Assembly (NCBI RefSeq): GCF_044904675.1
Contig: NZ_JADIKJ010000019.1
Span: forward strand, 10,516-74,515
Direction: 5' to 3'
Origin: Dyella_B jejuensis
Lineage (GTDB): Bacteria; Pseudomonadota; Gammaproteobacteria; Xanthomonadales; Rhodanobacteraceae
DNA: 64,000 bases
The notes under the pieces are model-generated. The model searched no databases. It had not been told where the DNA came from and saw only the letters and a list, made by a program, of their open reading frames with translations. Shown piece after piece: positions 44,335 to 52,916 of this stretch (the first letter of the stretch is position 1; every line of letters begins with the position of its first letter). A program made the position numbers and the translations under genes.

Positions 44335-44852
44335 CGCTCGATCACGACACCATCTGGTACGACGACATGTCCACGCCCATCGGCATGCTACGCCTGGTCG
44401 CCGATGCGCAAGGGTTGCGCGAAGTAGCGTTCGAGAACAGCCGGCATCAGAAGCCGACGGCCACGCATTGTATCTACCAGTGCAACAAACTGGATTTCGC
44501 GCGCAGGCAATTGGACGAGTATTTCGCCGGCGTCCGGCAGATTTTCGAGCTGCCGCTGCACCCGCTCGGCACGCCATTCCAGTTGGCGGTGTGGCGGGCG
44601 CTGGCAGAGATTCCCTACGGGACGACAGCCAGCTATGCCGAGGTGGCGCGACGCATCGGCCAACCACAAGCCGTGCGCGCGGTGGGCGCCGCCAATGGCT
44701 GCAATCCGATTCCGATCATCGTGCCCTGCCATCGCGTGATCGGCAGCGACGGCAGCCTCACCGGGTTCGGCGGCGGGTTGCCGACCAAGCGCTTTCTGCT
44801 GGCATGGGAAGATCGCGTACGGCATGGCGACCTTTTCGGATGCATGGCATAA
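44331..44852 (+). CDS. ogt: methylated-DNA-[protein]-cysteine S-methyltransferase
   Basis: A 173-residue suicidal repair protein that transfers the methyl group from O6-methylguanine to its own cysteine. The active site IPIIVPCHRVIGSDGSLTGFGGG is intact, and the DNA-binding helix LAEIPYGTTASYAEVARRIG precedes it. ATGA overlap with the Ada-AlkA gene means coordinated expression as an adaptive-response unit. Confidence 0.95.
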   Translation: MTLDHDTIWYDDMSTPIGMLRLVADAQGLREVAFENSRHQKPTATHCIYQCNKLDFARRQLDEYFAGVRQIFELPLHPLGTPFQLAVWRALAEIPYGTTASYAEVARRIGQPQAVRAVGAANGCNPIPIIVPCHRVIGSDGSLTGFGGGLPTKRFLLAWEDRVRHGDLFGCMA

Positions 44853-44914
44853 CCGGCACTTGCCGGCGGCGGATAACCGTTACACTGCGTGGTTATCCTC
44901 ACCAGGCACAGCGC

Positions 44915-45466
44915 ATGGCCCTCAACGCCACGATCTACAAGGCCGAACTGCAAATCAGCGACATGGACCGGCATTACTACGCCACCCATCCGCTGACGCT
45001 GGCGCGGCATCCTTCCGAGACGGAAGAACGGATGATGGTGCGCCTGCTGGCCTTCGCGCTGTATGCCGACGACCGCCTGGAATTCGGCAAGGGCCTGAGC
45101 GACGAGGACGAACCGGCGCTCTGGCGCAAGGCTTATACCGACGAGATCGAGCTGTGGATCGAGGTTGGCCAGCCTGACGAAGCACGCATTCGCAAGGCAT
45201 GCGGCCGCGCCAGGCAGGTCGTGGTGATCAACTACGGCGGCCACGGCGCCCAGGCGTGGTGGGAGAAGCATGCCGGCGCACTCGGCCGCAACCGGAACCT
45301 TACCGTGCTGGACATCGGCACGGAGACCGTCGATGCGCTCGCCGCCATATCCGAGCGCGGCATGCGCCTGCAATGCCTGATCCAGGATGGGCAATTGCAG
45401 GTCATGAACGACAGCACCAGCATTGCCGTGGAACCGGGCAAGCGGATGGCCGCCACGCTGGCCTGA
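44915..45466 (+). CDS. yaeQ: YaeQ family protein
   Basis: 183 residues, a full-length YaeQ (PD-(D/E)XK-like fold, no proven activity). Recognisable from MALNATIYKAELQISDMDRHYY, HPSETEERMMVRLLAFAL and LWIEVGQPDEARIRKACGRA. The segment E...GQP with downstream K fits the nuclease-like core seen in the family's structures. Function unknown; the position 62 bp after ogt may be chance. Confidence 0.93.
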   Translation: MALNATIYKAELQISDMDRHYYATHPLTLARHPSETEERMMVRLLAFALYADDRLEFGKGLSDEDEPALWRKAYTDEIELWIEVGQPDEARIRKACGRARQVVVINYGGHGAQAWWEKHAGALGRNRNLTVLDIGTETVDALAAISERGMRLQCLIQDGQLQVMNDSTSIAVEPGKRMAATLA

Positions 45467-45482
45467 GCACGACGCGATCCCG

Positions 45483-46733
45483 ATGTCTTCCCTTCCTCAT
45501 ATCAGCACCGGCCTGGTCGTGGTCGGCGGCGGTCCTGCCGGGCTGATGGCCGCCGAGACGGCGCGGGCGCAAGGTATCGAGGTGGACGTCTACGAGGGCA
45601 AAGGCTCGGTCGGGCGCAAATTCCTGATCGCCGGCAAAGGCGGCATGAACCTCACGCACGGCGAAGCCAAGAAGGATTTCGTGCAGCGCTACGGCGCGCG
45701 CGCCGGCGAAGTCGGCGCGTGGCTCGATGCGTTCGATGCCGACGCCTTGCGCGCATGGGCGCGCGGCCTGGGCGTGGAAACCTTCATCGGCAGTTCCGGG
45801 CGAGTGTTTCCCGATGACCTGAAAGCCGCGCCGCTGCTGCGCGGCTGGGTACATCGCCTGCGCGAAAGCGGCGTGCGCTTCCACGTGCATCACCGCTGGC
45901 TGGGATGGCGCGACGATGACGCCTTGCGCTTGGGCACACCCGAAGGCGAGCGCGCGGTGACGGCACCTGCCGCCGTACTCGCACTCGGCGGCGGCAGCTG
46001 GCCGCAACTGGGTTCCGATGGCAGTTGGCAAGCCTTGCTGGCTGCGCGCGGCGTGGCCCTGGCGCCGCTACAGCCGGCCAATTGCGGCTTCGATATCGGC
46101 TGGAGCGAATACCTCGCGAACCGTCATGCCGGCGCACCGCTGAAACCCGTGGCGGCGCATTGGCGCGATGCTGACGGACGCGAACATGTGCGCCAGGGCG
46201 AATGCGTCATCACCACCACCGGCATCGAAGGCAGCCTGGTGTATGCATTGTCGGCAAGGCTGCGCGATGAGATCGCGATCCACGGCGTCGCCACGCTGGA
46301 GCTGGATCTCGTTCCCGACCGCACGCAAGAAAGACTGAATCGCGACCTGGCGCAGCCGCGCGGCCGCCGCTCGCTCAGCGAACACCTGCGCCGCCACGCG
46401 GGACTGGCCGGCGCCAAGGTCGCGCTGCTGCATGAGGTGCTGGACCGGGCACAACTCGACGACCCGCAGCGGCTGGCGCGGGCCATCAAACGCCTGCCGC
46501 TGCGCCTGCAACGCGCACGGCCGCTGGCCGAAAGCATCAGCAGCGCCGGCGGCGTGCGCCTCGAGGCCATGAACCACGCCCTGATGCTTGACGCACTGCC
46601 AGGCGTGTTCTGCGCCGGCGAAATGCTGGACTGGGAAGCACCCACCGGCGGTTACCTGCTTACAGCCTGCTTCGCGAGCGGCTATCGTGCCGGACTGGGC
46701 GCGGCGGCATGGCTCAAGCAAAGAGATGGCTAG
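45483..46733 (+). CDS. HI0933/TIGR03862-type NAD(P)/FAD flavoprotein
   Basis: 416 residues. The N-terminal dinucleotide motif GLVVVGGGPAGLMAAETAR is followed by FLIAGKGGMNLTH, the family's second signature, and AVLALGGGSWPQLGSDG. The C-terminal FAD contact reads GVFCAGEMLDWEAPTGGYLL. The physiological reaction is unknown. The gene begins 16 bp after yaeQ. Its stop codon TAG is formed by the TA target dinucleotide plus the first base of the mobile element that starts at 46733. Confidence 0.9.
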   Translation: MSSLPHISTGLVVVGGGPAGLMAAETARAQGIEVDVYEGKGSVGRKFLIAGKGGMNLTHGEAKKDFVQRYGARAGEVGAWLDAFDADALRAWARGLGVETFIGSSGRVFPDDLKAAPLLRGWVHRLRESGVRFHVHHRWLGWRDDDALRLGTPEGERAVTAPAAVLALGGGSWPQLGSDGSWQALLAARGVALAPLQPANCGFDIGWSEYLANRHAGAPLKPVAAHWRDADGREHVRQGECVITTTGIEGSLVYALSARLRDEIAIHGVATLELDLVPDRTQERLNRDLAQPRGRRSLSEHLRRHAGLAGAKVALLHEVLDRAQLDDPQRLARAIKRLPLRLQRARPLAESISSAGGVRLEAMNHALMLDALPGVFCAGEMLDWEAPTGGYLLTACFASGYRAGLGAAAWLKQRDG

Positions 46734-47112
46734 GGATGCTCTGATCAATACTACGTAGGCGTCACCAGCTCTGTCTGTTCGCAGACCATAGGTTCGTCGG
46801 CGCACGCGGGGAGGGTACATGGATGTACCCGGCTTTGAGGAGCGAGGAAGGCAGACTGGCGGTCTGTCGAGACGATGGACCGCACGCGGGGAGAGTGCAT
46901 GGATGCACTCGGCTTTGAGGAGCGAGGAAGGGATGCGGACAGACAGAGCTGGCCCCAACATGTTGAATTTAAAGCGATGGAGTGATGACCAGAAGGCACG
47001 CAGAGTGCGCCGCGCGGCTTGGCAAGACGGCCAGTCTTCCCGGCGCCGCACAACACACTCTGCGAGCCTTCTGGACATCATGCCGCCTGCGTAGCATTGA
47101 TCAGAGCATCCC
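46733..47112. mobile_element. MITE-like non-coding element, copy A (380 bp)
   Basis: Begins with GGGATGCTCTGATCAAT and ends with its reverse complement; the terminal inverted repeats extend about 28 bp with few mismatches (..ACTACGTAGGCG / CGCCTGCGTAGC..). It is flanked by TA on both sides (46731-46732 and 47113-47114), as expected for a TA-targeting IS630/mariner-type transposase working in trans. It contains two imperfect tandem copies of a ~45-bp unit (GCACGCGGGGAG...GAGCGAGGAAGG). No transposase frame inside. A second copy lies at 49636-49970 in opposite orientation. Confidence 0.85.
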
Positions 47113-47192
47113 TAGCGCGAGTTAACTTCGGAAAAAATGTTCGGTCTGCATCCAATGACCGCTCTCGCCAGCCACCGATGGAAAGCAAGCAC

Positions 47193-48350
47193 ATGTCGAT
47201 GACATTGAGGCGAAACCGCATGACCGGCCCGTTCTTGTCACGGATGGGAGTCATCTTGCTGCTGTCCCTGGCAGCCACGAACGCAACCGCCGCGGCCCCC
47301 TCCAATTACGTGCCCGACGCCGCGCCGCGCATGTTTGCCGCAAGTGGTGCGCGCGGCATGGTCATCGTCATCGTCGATGGCGATCGGCGCCTGATCCAGG
47401 GCTTCGGCGAAACACGTCCTGGCGACGGACAGCTTCCGGACGCCACATCACTGCTGCGCATCGGCTCCCTGTCCAAGCTGCTGGCGGTGGACCTGATGGT
47501 GAAACTTGCCAGCGACGGCAAGCTTCATCTCGACGATACGTTGCAAAGCCATGCCCCCCACGGCTATCGCGTACCGCAAGCCAGTGGCATGCGGCCGATC
47601 ACGCTGTTCGATCTCGCCACGCACACCAGCGGCCTGCCGCGTTCGGCCGATATACCGGCAGACGACAAAGCCGGTTACGCCCAGGCACGCTGGAACTGGC
47701 TGCAAGAGCAAGGCAACCTGCCGGCGCCTGGACACGCCGCGCTCTATTCCAATCTTGCCTTCGACCTGCTGGCCGATGCGTTGTCGAATTCCGCTGGAAC
47801 GTCCTACAGCCAGGCGCTGCAACGTTACGTCACCGGGCCGCTCGGCATGCGCGATACCACCGATGCGCCATCCGCTGGGCAATGCCGTCGCTTGATGGAC
47901 GGCGGTGCGCCGGACGCCGCCGCGCCTTGCACCGGGAGCGCCGAGAATGCGGGCAGCGGCGGCCTGTATTCCACGGCCGCCGACATGGCGATGTGGATGA
48001 CCGATCAACTCGGCATCGGCAAGCGCGGTGCCGATCCGGATACCGCGATCAGCCAGGCGATCTATTTCCAGCGGCAATCGCTCGCCAGCGTGCAAGGCAT
48101 GGATATCGGGGGGCATGCCAGCGGCCTCGGCATGGGCTGGGTGTGGCTGGCGCCGACGCCGCAAAGCCCCGCGATCATTGAAAAAACCGGCGGTGGCGGC
48201 GGCTTCATGACCTACATGGCACTGGTACCGGGACGACAGGTCGGGATTTTCGTCGCAGTGACGAAGGTCGACGCCAATATGCTGCGCACCCTGGCGCAAC
48301 ACGTGAACGAACTGGCGGCGCAACTGACTTCGGCGGGCGCATCGCCGTAA
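47193..48350 (+). CDS. AmpH-like exported penicillin-binding/beta-lactamase-fold hydrolase
   Basis: 385 residues with a signal peptide (LLLSLAATNATAA). Conserved motifs: SxxK in RIGSLSKLLAVDL, YxN in LYSNLAFDLL and KTG in IIEKTGGGGGFM. The arrangement and length match the AmpH-type DD-carboxypeptidase/endopeptidase family that trims peptidoglycan. The start is uncertain; ATG at 47193 has GGAAAG upstream, ATG at 47178 lacks a site. The promoter must lie in the 80 bp after the MITE or inside the element itself. Confidence 0.85.
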   Translation: MSMTLRRNRMTGPFLSRMGVILLLSLAATNATAAAPSNYVPDAAPRMFAASGARGMVIVIVDGDRRLIQGFGETRPGDGQLPDATSLLRIGSLSKLLAVDLMVKLASDGKLHLDDTLQSHAPHGYRVPQASGMRPITLFDLATHTSGLPRSADIPADDKAGYAQARWNWLQEQGNLPAPGHAALYSNLAFDLLADALSNSAGTSYSQALQRYVTGPLGMRDTTDAPSAGQCRRLMDGGAPDAAAPCTGSAENAGSGGLYSTAADMAMWMTDQLGIGKRGADPDTAISQAIYFQRQSLASVQGMDIGGHASGLGMGWVWLAPTPQSPAIIEKTGGGGGFMTYMALVPGRQVGIFVAVTKVDANMLRTLAQHVNELAAQLTSAGASP

Positions 48351-48523
48351 CGGGCACGAGCCGCGGGAGACCGCCGCCCGATACCTTGCGGCCGAAGAGC
48401 AGCGCTGCAGCGACTTTTGTCACCCGTGGCAGCGGAAGCAGCCATGCATCGGGATCATCATGCGCGGATTCTTTACGACGCCCGGTGCTTTTCGATGTCG
48501 TTATATTCCCGGAAAAAGTAACC

Positions 48524-48559
48524 CGGGTGGTGCACGCCTCCTTGGCATGCAACCACCCG
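48524..48559. terminator. hairpin between the AmpH-like and secreted-protein genes
   Basis: CGGGTGGT pairs with ACCACCCG across ~20 bases, extended by GCA/TGC pairing in the loop. It lies between two convergent genes; no T-run is visible. Confidence 0.4.
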
Positions 48560-48606
48560 TTCGCTCCATGAAGCCAAAGCCGCACGTAGCACAGCGACCG
48601 TTTATC

Positions 48607-49182
48607 TCAAAGCCCGTAGATCTGAATAAAAACCTGGGCATCGGCGCCACTGAGTCCTGCCGGCGTTGCGCATTGGTTCTGCAATATGCCGTTTAGATCA
48701 ATGCCGGTAAGCGCCAGGTACGCCGTACTGCCGCTAAAGCGGCCACTGGTGATGTTTCCCAATGCAGCATAGCTGACGATGCCATTGAGCTGGTTGTATT
48801 CAGGGATGAAGTTGAGCGTACTGGTTTCACCATCCGACCAGGTCAGGTTCCAGGTTTGCTTAAGCTGCGCGGGGAAAAGTTCTGTACACGAAAGCGGACT
48901 GGTGCTCGTACTGGAACCAGAGACGCTAGTCAGCGACAACCCGAGCACATTCAAGCAAGTGGGTTCATATGCCTGATACGAGGCGGTAATCGTTTGCGAT
49001 TGATTGGTCACGCCCGGCGACCAAAAAATACTTCCCTCGCCACTACAGGTCACCGCAGCGAGCCCTTGCGCGTGCGCCTGCATGGGCACACCCAGCGTAG
49101 CCATGCCTGCGGCGAATGCCATCACCATAACGAGCAATACCCGAAACTTTGCCAATGACGTCTTCAAATGCTGCGTATACAT
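48607..49182 (-). CDS. exported protein of unknown function
   Basis: 191 residues with a long signal peptide (VLLVMVMAFAAGMATLGVPMQAHA-QG). The mature part is Ser/Thr-rich and beta-prone (ITASYQAYEPTCLNVLGLSLTSVSG, TWNLTWSDGETSTLNFIPEYNQ), with four cysteines that could form two disulphides. No family recognised; it looks like a surface or secreted beta-sandwich protein. GGAGG stands five bases before the ATG. It lies between the two inverted MITE copies. Confidence 0.75.
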   Translation of the reverse strand: MYTQHLKTSLAKFRVLLVMVMAFAAGMATLGVPMQAHAQGLAAVTCSGEGSIFWSPGVTNQSQTITASYQAYEPTCLNVLGLSLTSVSGSSTSTSPLSCTELFPAQLKQTWNLTWSDGETSTLNFIPEYNQLNGIVSYAALGNITSGRFSGSTAYLALTGIDLNGILQNQCATPAGLSGADAQVFIQIYGL

Positions 49183-49635
49183 AGGTACCTCCGAAGAGTA
49201 GGCGAATGAAACTCATGGATCATCCGATTGGCGAGCAAAACCACGGGCAATCACCAAGGACAGGTGCGCCGAGGCTTGGGTTATGAACGACTGCTTCGCT
49301 AAATCCCCAAAAGGCTGTCCAACGTCACGGACGGCCAGAGAAAACTATATGGCGAAATTTTCACTGCATGAGTGAATATTTTGTTTCAATTATTGAATTG
49401 CTTGGCAAAGTAGACTTGCGATGCGGATAAATTAAAAACTATTATCTTTTTCATAACGCATCCAGGTGCAGTTACATTCCATTTTCAAAAATATTTTAAT
49501 TGCGAACAAGGCCCAACTTAATGCCATTCATGCAAACCAGGCCATCAAGAACACACACGCCGTAGATGCTTTTGCGACCGGGTATCGACCAGCCTTTACT
49601 TACAATGCCAACAGCGGAAGGAAGCCGGCCAACCA
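49183..49635. other. 453-bp intergenic stretch, partly AT-rich
   Basis: No supported gene. The part at 49360-49510 is A/T-rich and likely carries the promoter of the minus-strand secreted-protein gene. It ends at MITE copy B. Confidence 0.5.
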
Positions 49636-49970
49636 GGGATGCTCTGATCAATGCTACGCAGGCGGCATGATGACCAGAAGGCTCGCAGAGTGTGTTGTGC
49701 GGCGCCGGGAAGACTGGCCGTCTTGCCAAGCCGCGCGGCGCACTCTGCGTGCCTTCTGGTCATCACCCCATCGCTTTAAATTCAACATGTTGGGGCCAGC
49801 TCTGTCTGTCCGCATCCCTTCCTCGCTCCTCAAAGCCGAGTGCATCCATGCACTCTCCCCGCGTGCGGCCCGTCGTCTCGACAGACCGCCAGTCTGCCTT
49901 CGCCGACGAACCTATGGTCTGCGAACAGACAGAGCTGGTGACGCCTACGTAGTATTGATCAGAGCATCCC
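49636..49970. mobile_element. MITE-like non-coding element, copy B (335 bp, inverted relative to copy A)
   Basis: Same terminal repeats GGGATGCTCTGATCAAT / ATTGATCAGAGCATCCC and the same interior in reverse order. It has only one copy of the ~45-bp internal unit, which accounts for the shorter length. The right flank is TA; the left flank is CA, so the target duplication has mutated or differs by one base. Non-coding. Confidence 0.85.
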
Positions 49971-50262
49971 TAGGTGCCCTCAGGCTGGCGCCCGCCATTC
50001 CACCTTCCAAGACGAAAGCGATACCGGCGACGACACAATCCAGGTATGCGAAAAAGGGCACGCGGCATGATGATTGTAATCATCCGCGATCGTGCACGAT
50101 TCGCGGCATGATACTTTCCGCACACCGCTGCTCGTCGCTCCAACCTGCGCGGGGCGGCAAGCAAACAGCGAGAACTTGCGGCGCATCGCCCTCAGGGCTG
50201 AATTAGTCACTCATCTGCGCCATCATTAAAGAACTATCCACCGCATCAAACGGATCGTTCCC
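49971..50262. other. 292-bp gap upstream of the NPP gene
   Basis: No gene seen. The word ATGATTGTAATCATC at ~50078 is a near-palindrome (GATGATTACAATCATCAT on the other strand) and could be an operator; unproven. Confidence 0.35.
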
Positions 50263-51558
50263 ATGAAATGGCTGCTTCGCCTTGTGCTTTGTTCCGTTGC
50301 CGTCCTCGGCGCCGGTTGTGCATCCCATCCTGCCGCGCCAACGCCTTCCTCCACCGAAACCAAAGCGCAGCAAGCCACGGCGGCGGCCACCACGCCGCTG
50401 CTGCTGATCTCCATCGATGCCTACCGTGCCGACTATTTCGATCGTGGCTTGAGCCCTACCCTGCAGGCGCTGGCGGCCACCGGCGTGCATGCCGATTCCA
50501 TGCAGCCTTCGTTTCCGTCGCTGACGTTTCCCAATCACTACGCCATCGTCACCGGCCTGGTGCCCGACCATAACGGGATCGTCGCCAACACCATGTCCGA
50601 TCCGGAACTGGGCAAGTTTTCGATCGGCGATCGCAAGGCGGTCGGCAATGGGCTGTGGTGGGACCAGGCCACGCCAATATGGGAGACGGCGGATGCCCAT
50701 GGGCTGCGCACGGCGACCATGTTCTGGCCAGGCTCCGAAGCCGATATCGAAGGCAAGCATCCGGATTACTGGAAACCGTTCGATGGCAAGGTAACGCCCG
50801 ACCAGCGCGTCGACCAGGTGCTGGCATGGCTGGACCTGCCGCCCGACCAGCGGCCACGCTTCCTCACCTTGTATTTCGATACGGTCGACCATGCCGGGCA
50901 TGGTTACGGCCCCGATTCGCCGCAGGTCGACCAGGCGCTGCGCGAGGTCGACGCTGCCATGGCTCGCCTCGTCGACGGCCTGCGTCAACGCAACCTGCTC
51001 GACCATATGAACATCATCGTAGTGGCCGATCACGGCATGGCCAGCGTACCCAAGCAAAACAGCATCCTGATCGACAAACTGATCCCGATGGATGACGTGC
51101 AGGCGGTCACCATGGGAGTGATCGCCGGCTTCAATCCCAAGCGCAAGCATGATTTCAACGCCATCGAAGAGCAGTTGGAACAGCCGCAGCAGCACATGCA
51201 TTGCTGGGACAAGACCCGCATTCCCAAACGCTTCGACTACGGCTCGAACGCGCGCGTGCCGCAATTGGTATGCCTGGCGGACGTGGGCTGGCGCATCACC
51301 ACTACCGATTACCTCGCCAAGCACAAGGGCAAGGTGAGCCTTGGCGACCATGGCTACGACAACGCCGATCCACGCATGCAGGCGCTGTTTATCGCGCATG
51401 GCCCGGCATTCCAGCGCGGCATCCGTTTTCATAGCTTCCCGAATGTGGATGTCTATCCGCTGATGGCGCATCTGCTGGATATTCCAGCGAACTTCAACGA
51501 TGGAAAGTTCGAGGACGTGCAAGGCATGCTGAAGCCGGCGCCAGCCACGACGCCGTGA
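50263..51558 (+). CDS. nucleotide pyrophosphatase/phosphodiesterase (NPP family) lipoprotein
   Basis: 431 residues of the alkaline-phosphatase superfamily, NPP branch, that hydrolyse nucleotide or phospholipid phosphodiesters with two zinc ions. The signal ends in a lipobox (VAVLGAGC), so it is a lipoprotein facing the periplasm. Metal and nucleophile residues are in place: Asp52 (LLLISIDAYRADY), Thr88 nucleophile (SFPSLTFPNHYAIVTG), YFDTVDHAGHGYGP, VVADHGMA and SLGDHGYDN. Well-studied relatives come from Xanthomonas. Confidence 0.93.
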   Translation: MKWLLRLVLCSVAVLGAGCASHPAAPTPSSTETKAQQATAAATTPLLLISIDAYRADYFDRGLSPTLQALAATGVHADSMQPSFPSLTFPNHYAIVTGLVPDHNGIVANTMSDPELGKFSIGDRKAVGNGLWWDQATPIWETADAHGLRTATMFWPGSEADIEGKHPDYWKPFDGKVTPDQRVDQVLAWLDLPPDQRPRFLTLYFDTVDHAGHGYGPDSPQVDQALREVDAAMARLVDGLRQRNLLDHMNIIVVADHGMASVPKQNSILIDKLIPMDDVQAVTMGVIAGFNPKRKHDFNAIEEQLEQPQQHMHCWDKTRIPKRFDYGSNARVPQLVCLADVGWRITTTDYLAKHKGKVSLGDHGYDNADPRMQALFIAHGPAFQRGIRFHSFPNVDVYPLMAHLLDIPANFNDGKFEDVQGMLKPAPATTP

Positions 51559-51628
51559 CGGCAGCGGGCGCCCTGTCCAACCAGGCAGGTGAGCATTCGT
51601 GCATTGCGCAAGCATGCGGATCACAGTC

Positions 51629-52531
51629 ATGAACATCGAACTACGCCATTTGCGCTATTTCGTCGCCGTTGCCGATACGCTGCACTTCGGCAAGGCGGCG
51701 GAGCGGCTGGGCATGTCCCAGCCGCCGCTAAGCCAGCAGATCCGCCAATTGGAAGATGCGGTCGGCGCGCATTTGCTCACGCGCACCAATCGTCGCGTGG
51801 CCTTGACCGAACCCGGCCGGCTTTTCCTGCAGGAAGCGCGCGATATCCTGGCACGGATGGAGCGCGCCACCGAACTTGCCCAGCGCGCGCAACGCGGCGA
51901 ACTGGGCGAGCTGCGCATCGGCTTCACCCGCACTACGCCGCTGTCGCAGGACATTCCGCGCGCCATCTTCGCTTTTCGCCAGCGCTTTCCCGCCGTGCAT
52001 CTGCAATTGGAGGAAATGAACTCGCTGCAGCAGATCGATGCGCTACTCGAACGCAGATTGCAGGTCGGTATCCTGCGTCCTGGCATACTGCCCAAGTCGC
52101 TGCTGTCCAGGCGCCTGTTCCGCGATCCACTGGTAGCGGTGCTGCGCTTGGATCACCCCGCGCTCAAGCGCTTGGGCGCGCGCGGCAAGCTGCCGACCAA
52201 GGCGCTGGCACAGGAACCGTTCGTGGTGTTTGCCCGCAGCGCCGGCGTCGGCGTCTACGAACACGTATTGGCATTGTGCCGCGATGCAGGCTTCGCGCCG
52301 CATATCGCACAGGAAGCGCGCGAAGCGTCCACCATCATCGGCCTGGTGGCGGCGGGCCTGGGGGTTTCCATCCTTCCCCAATCCTGCAGCCATATCCAGG
52401 TGGAAGGCATCAGTTATATCCCGCTGGCCGAAGCGACCGCCATGTCGGAGATACACGTGGTGTATCGCGAGGACGAGCGCTCCCCGCTGCTACCGCGCTT
52501 TATCCAGCTGCTGCTTGCCGGCAAGCGTTAA
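51629..52531 (+). CDS. LysR-family transcriptional regulator
   Basis: 300 residues. The N-terminal winged helix-turn-helix is typical (MNIELRHLRYFVAVADTLHFGKAAERLGMSQPPLSQQI, shown here in two parts HLRYFVAVAD and KAAERLGMSQPPLSQQI). An effector domain follows with LGELRIGFTRTTPL. It converges on the VOC/MFS pair with one base between stops. In E. coli a similar regulator (YnfL) lies beside the MFS gene ynfM, so this protein may control the neighbouring transporter; inference. Confidence 0.9.
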   Translation: MNIELRHLRYFVAVADTLHFGKAAERLGMSQPPLSQQIRQLEDAVGAHLLTRTNRRVALTEPGRLFLQEARDILARMERATELAQRAQRGELGELRIGFTRTTPLSQDIPRAIFAFRQRFPAVHLQLEEMNSLQQIDALLERRLQVGILRPGILPKSLLSRRLFRDPLVAVLRLDHPALKRLGARGKLPTKALAQEPFVVFARSAGVGVYEHVLALCRDAGFAPHIAQEAREASTIIGLVAAGLGVSILPQSCSHIQVEGISYIPLAEATAMSEIHVVYREDERSPLLPRFIQLLLAGKR

Positions 52532-52532
52532 A

Positions 52533-52916
52533 TCATCCGCCCTCATTGCTCACTTCGATCAGGTTGCCGTCCGGATCGCGCAGGTAAACGGACTGGATCG
52601 GTCCCTGTGCGCCCGTGCGTGGAACCGGGCCTTGCTCGATCGCTACATCGCATTGCTCGATGTGCTCGATCACCTGTGGCAGCGGCATGGAAGTGATCAG
52701 GCACAGATCGGCGGAACCGGGCGTAGGCTGCCTGGCCTTGGGTTCGAATTCGTGACGATGCCGGTGCAGGTTGATCTTCTGCGCACCGAACGCCAGCGCC
52801 TTGCGACCTTGCCCGAATGCCACCACCTGCATGCCCAGCACGCGCGCATAGAAATCGCAGGTGGCGTCGATATCGGCGACGGTCAGTACCACGTGGTCGA
52901 TGCGGTCGATCTTCAT
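52533..52916 (-). CDS. VOC-family (glyoxalase/dioxygenase-like) protein
   Basis: 127 residues with two beta-alpha-beta-beta-beta repeats of the vicinal oxygen chelate fold: MKIDRIDHVVLTVADIDAT with FYARVLGMQVV, and QSVYLRDPDGNLIEVS at the end. Metal ligands likely include His8 and the Glu near the C-terminus. The substrate is unknown (fosfomycin- or bleomycin-resistance-like or a dioxygenase). The start overlaps the MFS stop (ATGA), so the two are co-translated. Confidence 0.88.
   Translation of the reverse strand: MKIDRIDHVVLTVADIDATCDFYARVLGMQVVAFGQGRKALAFGAQKINLHRHRHEFEPKARQPTPGSADLCLITSMPLPQVIEHIEQCDVAIEQGPVPRTGAQGPIQSVYLRDPDGNLIEVSNEGG

Noticed and set aside
46733..49970. Composite transposon formed by the two repeats
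   Set aside because: Neither repeat encodes a transposase and the outer flanks do not share an obvious common target duplication, so two independent MITE insertions explain the data better.
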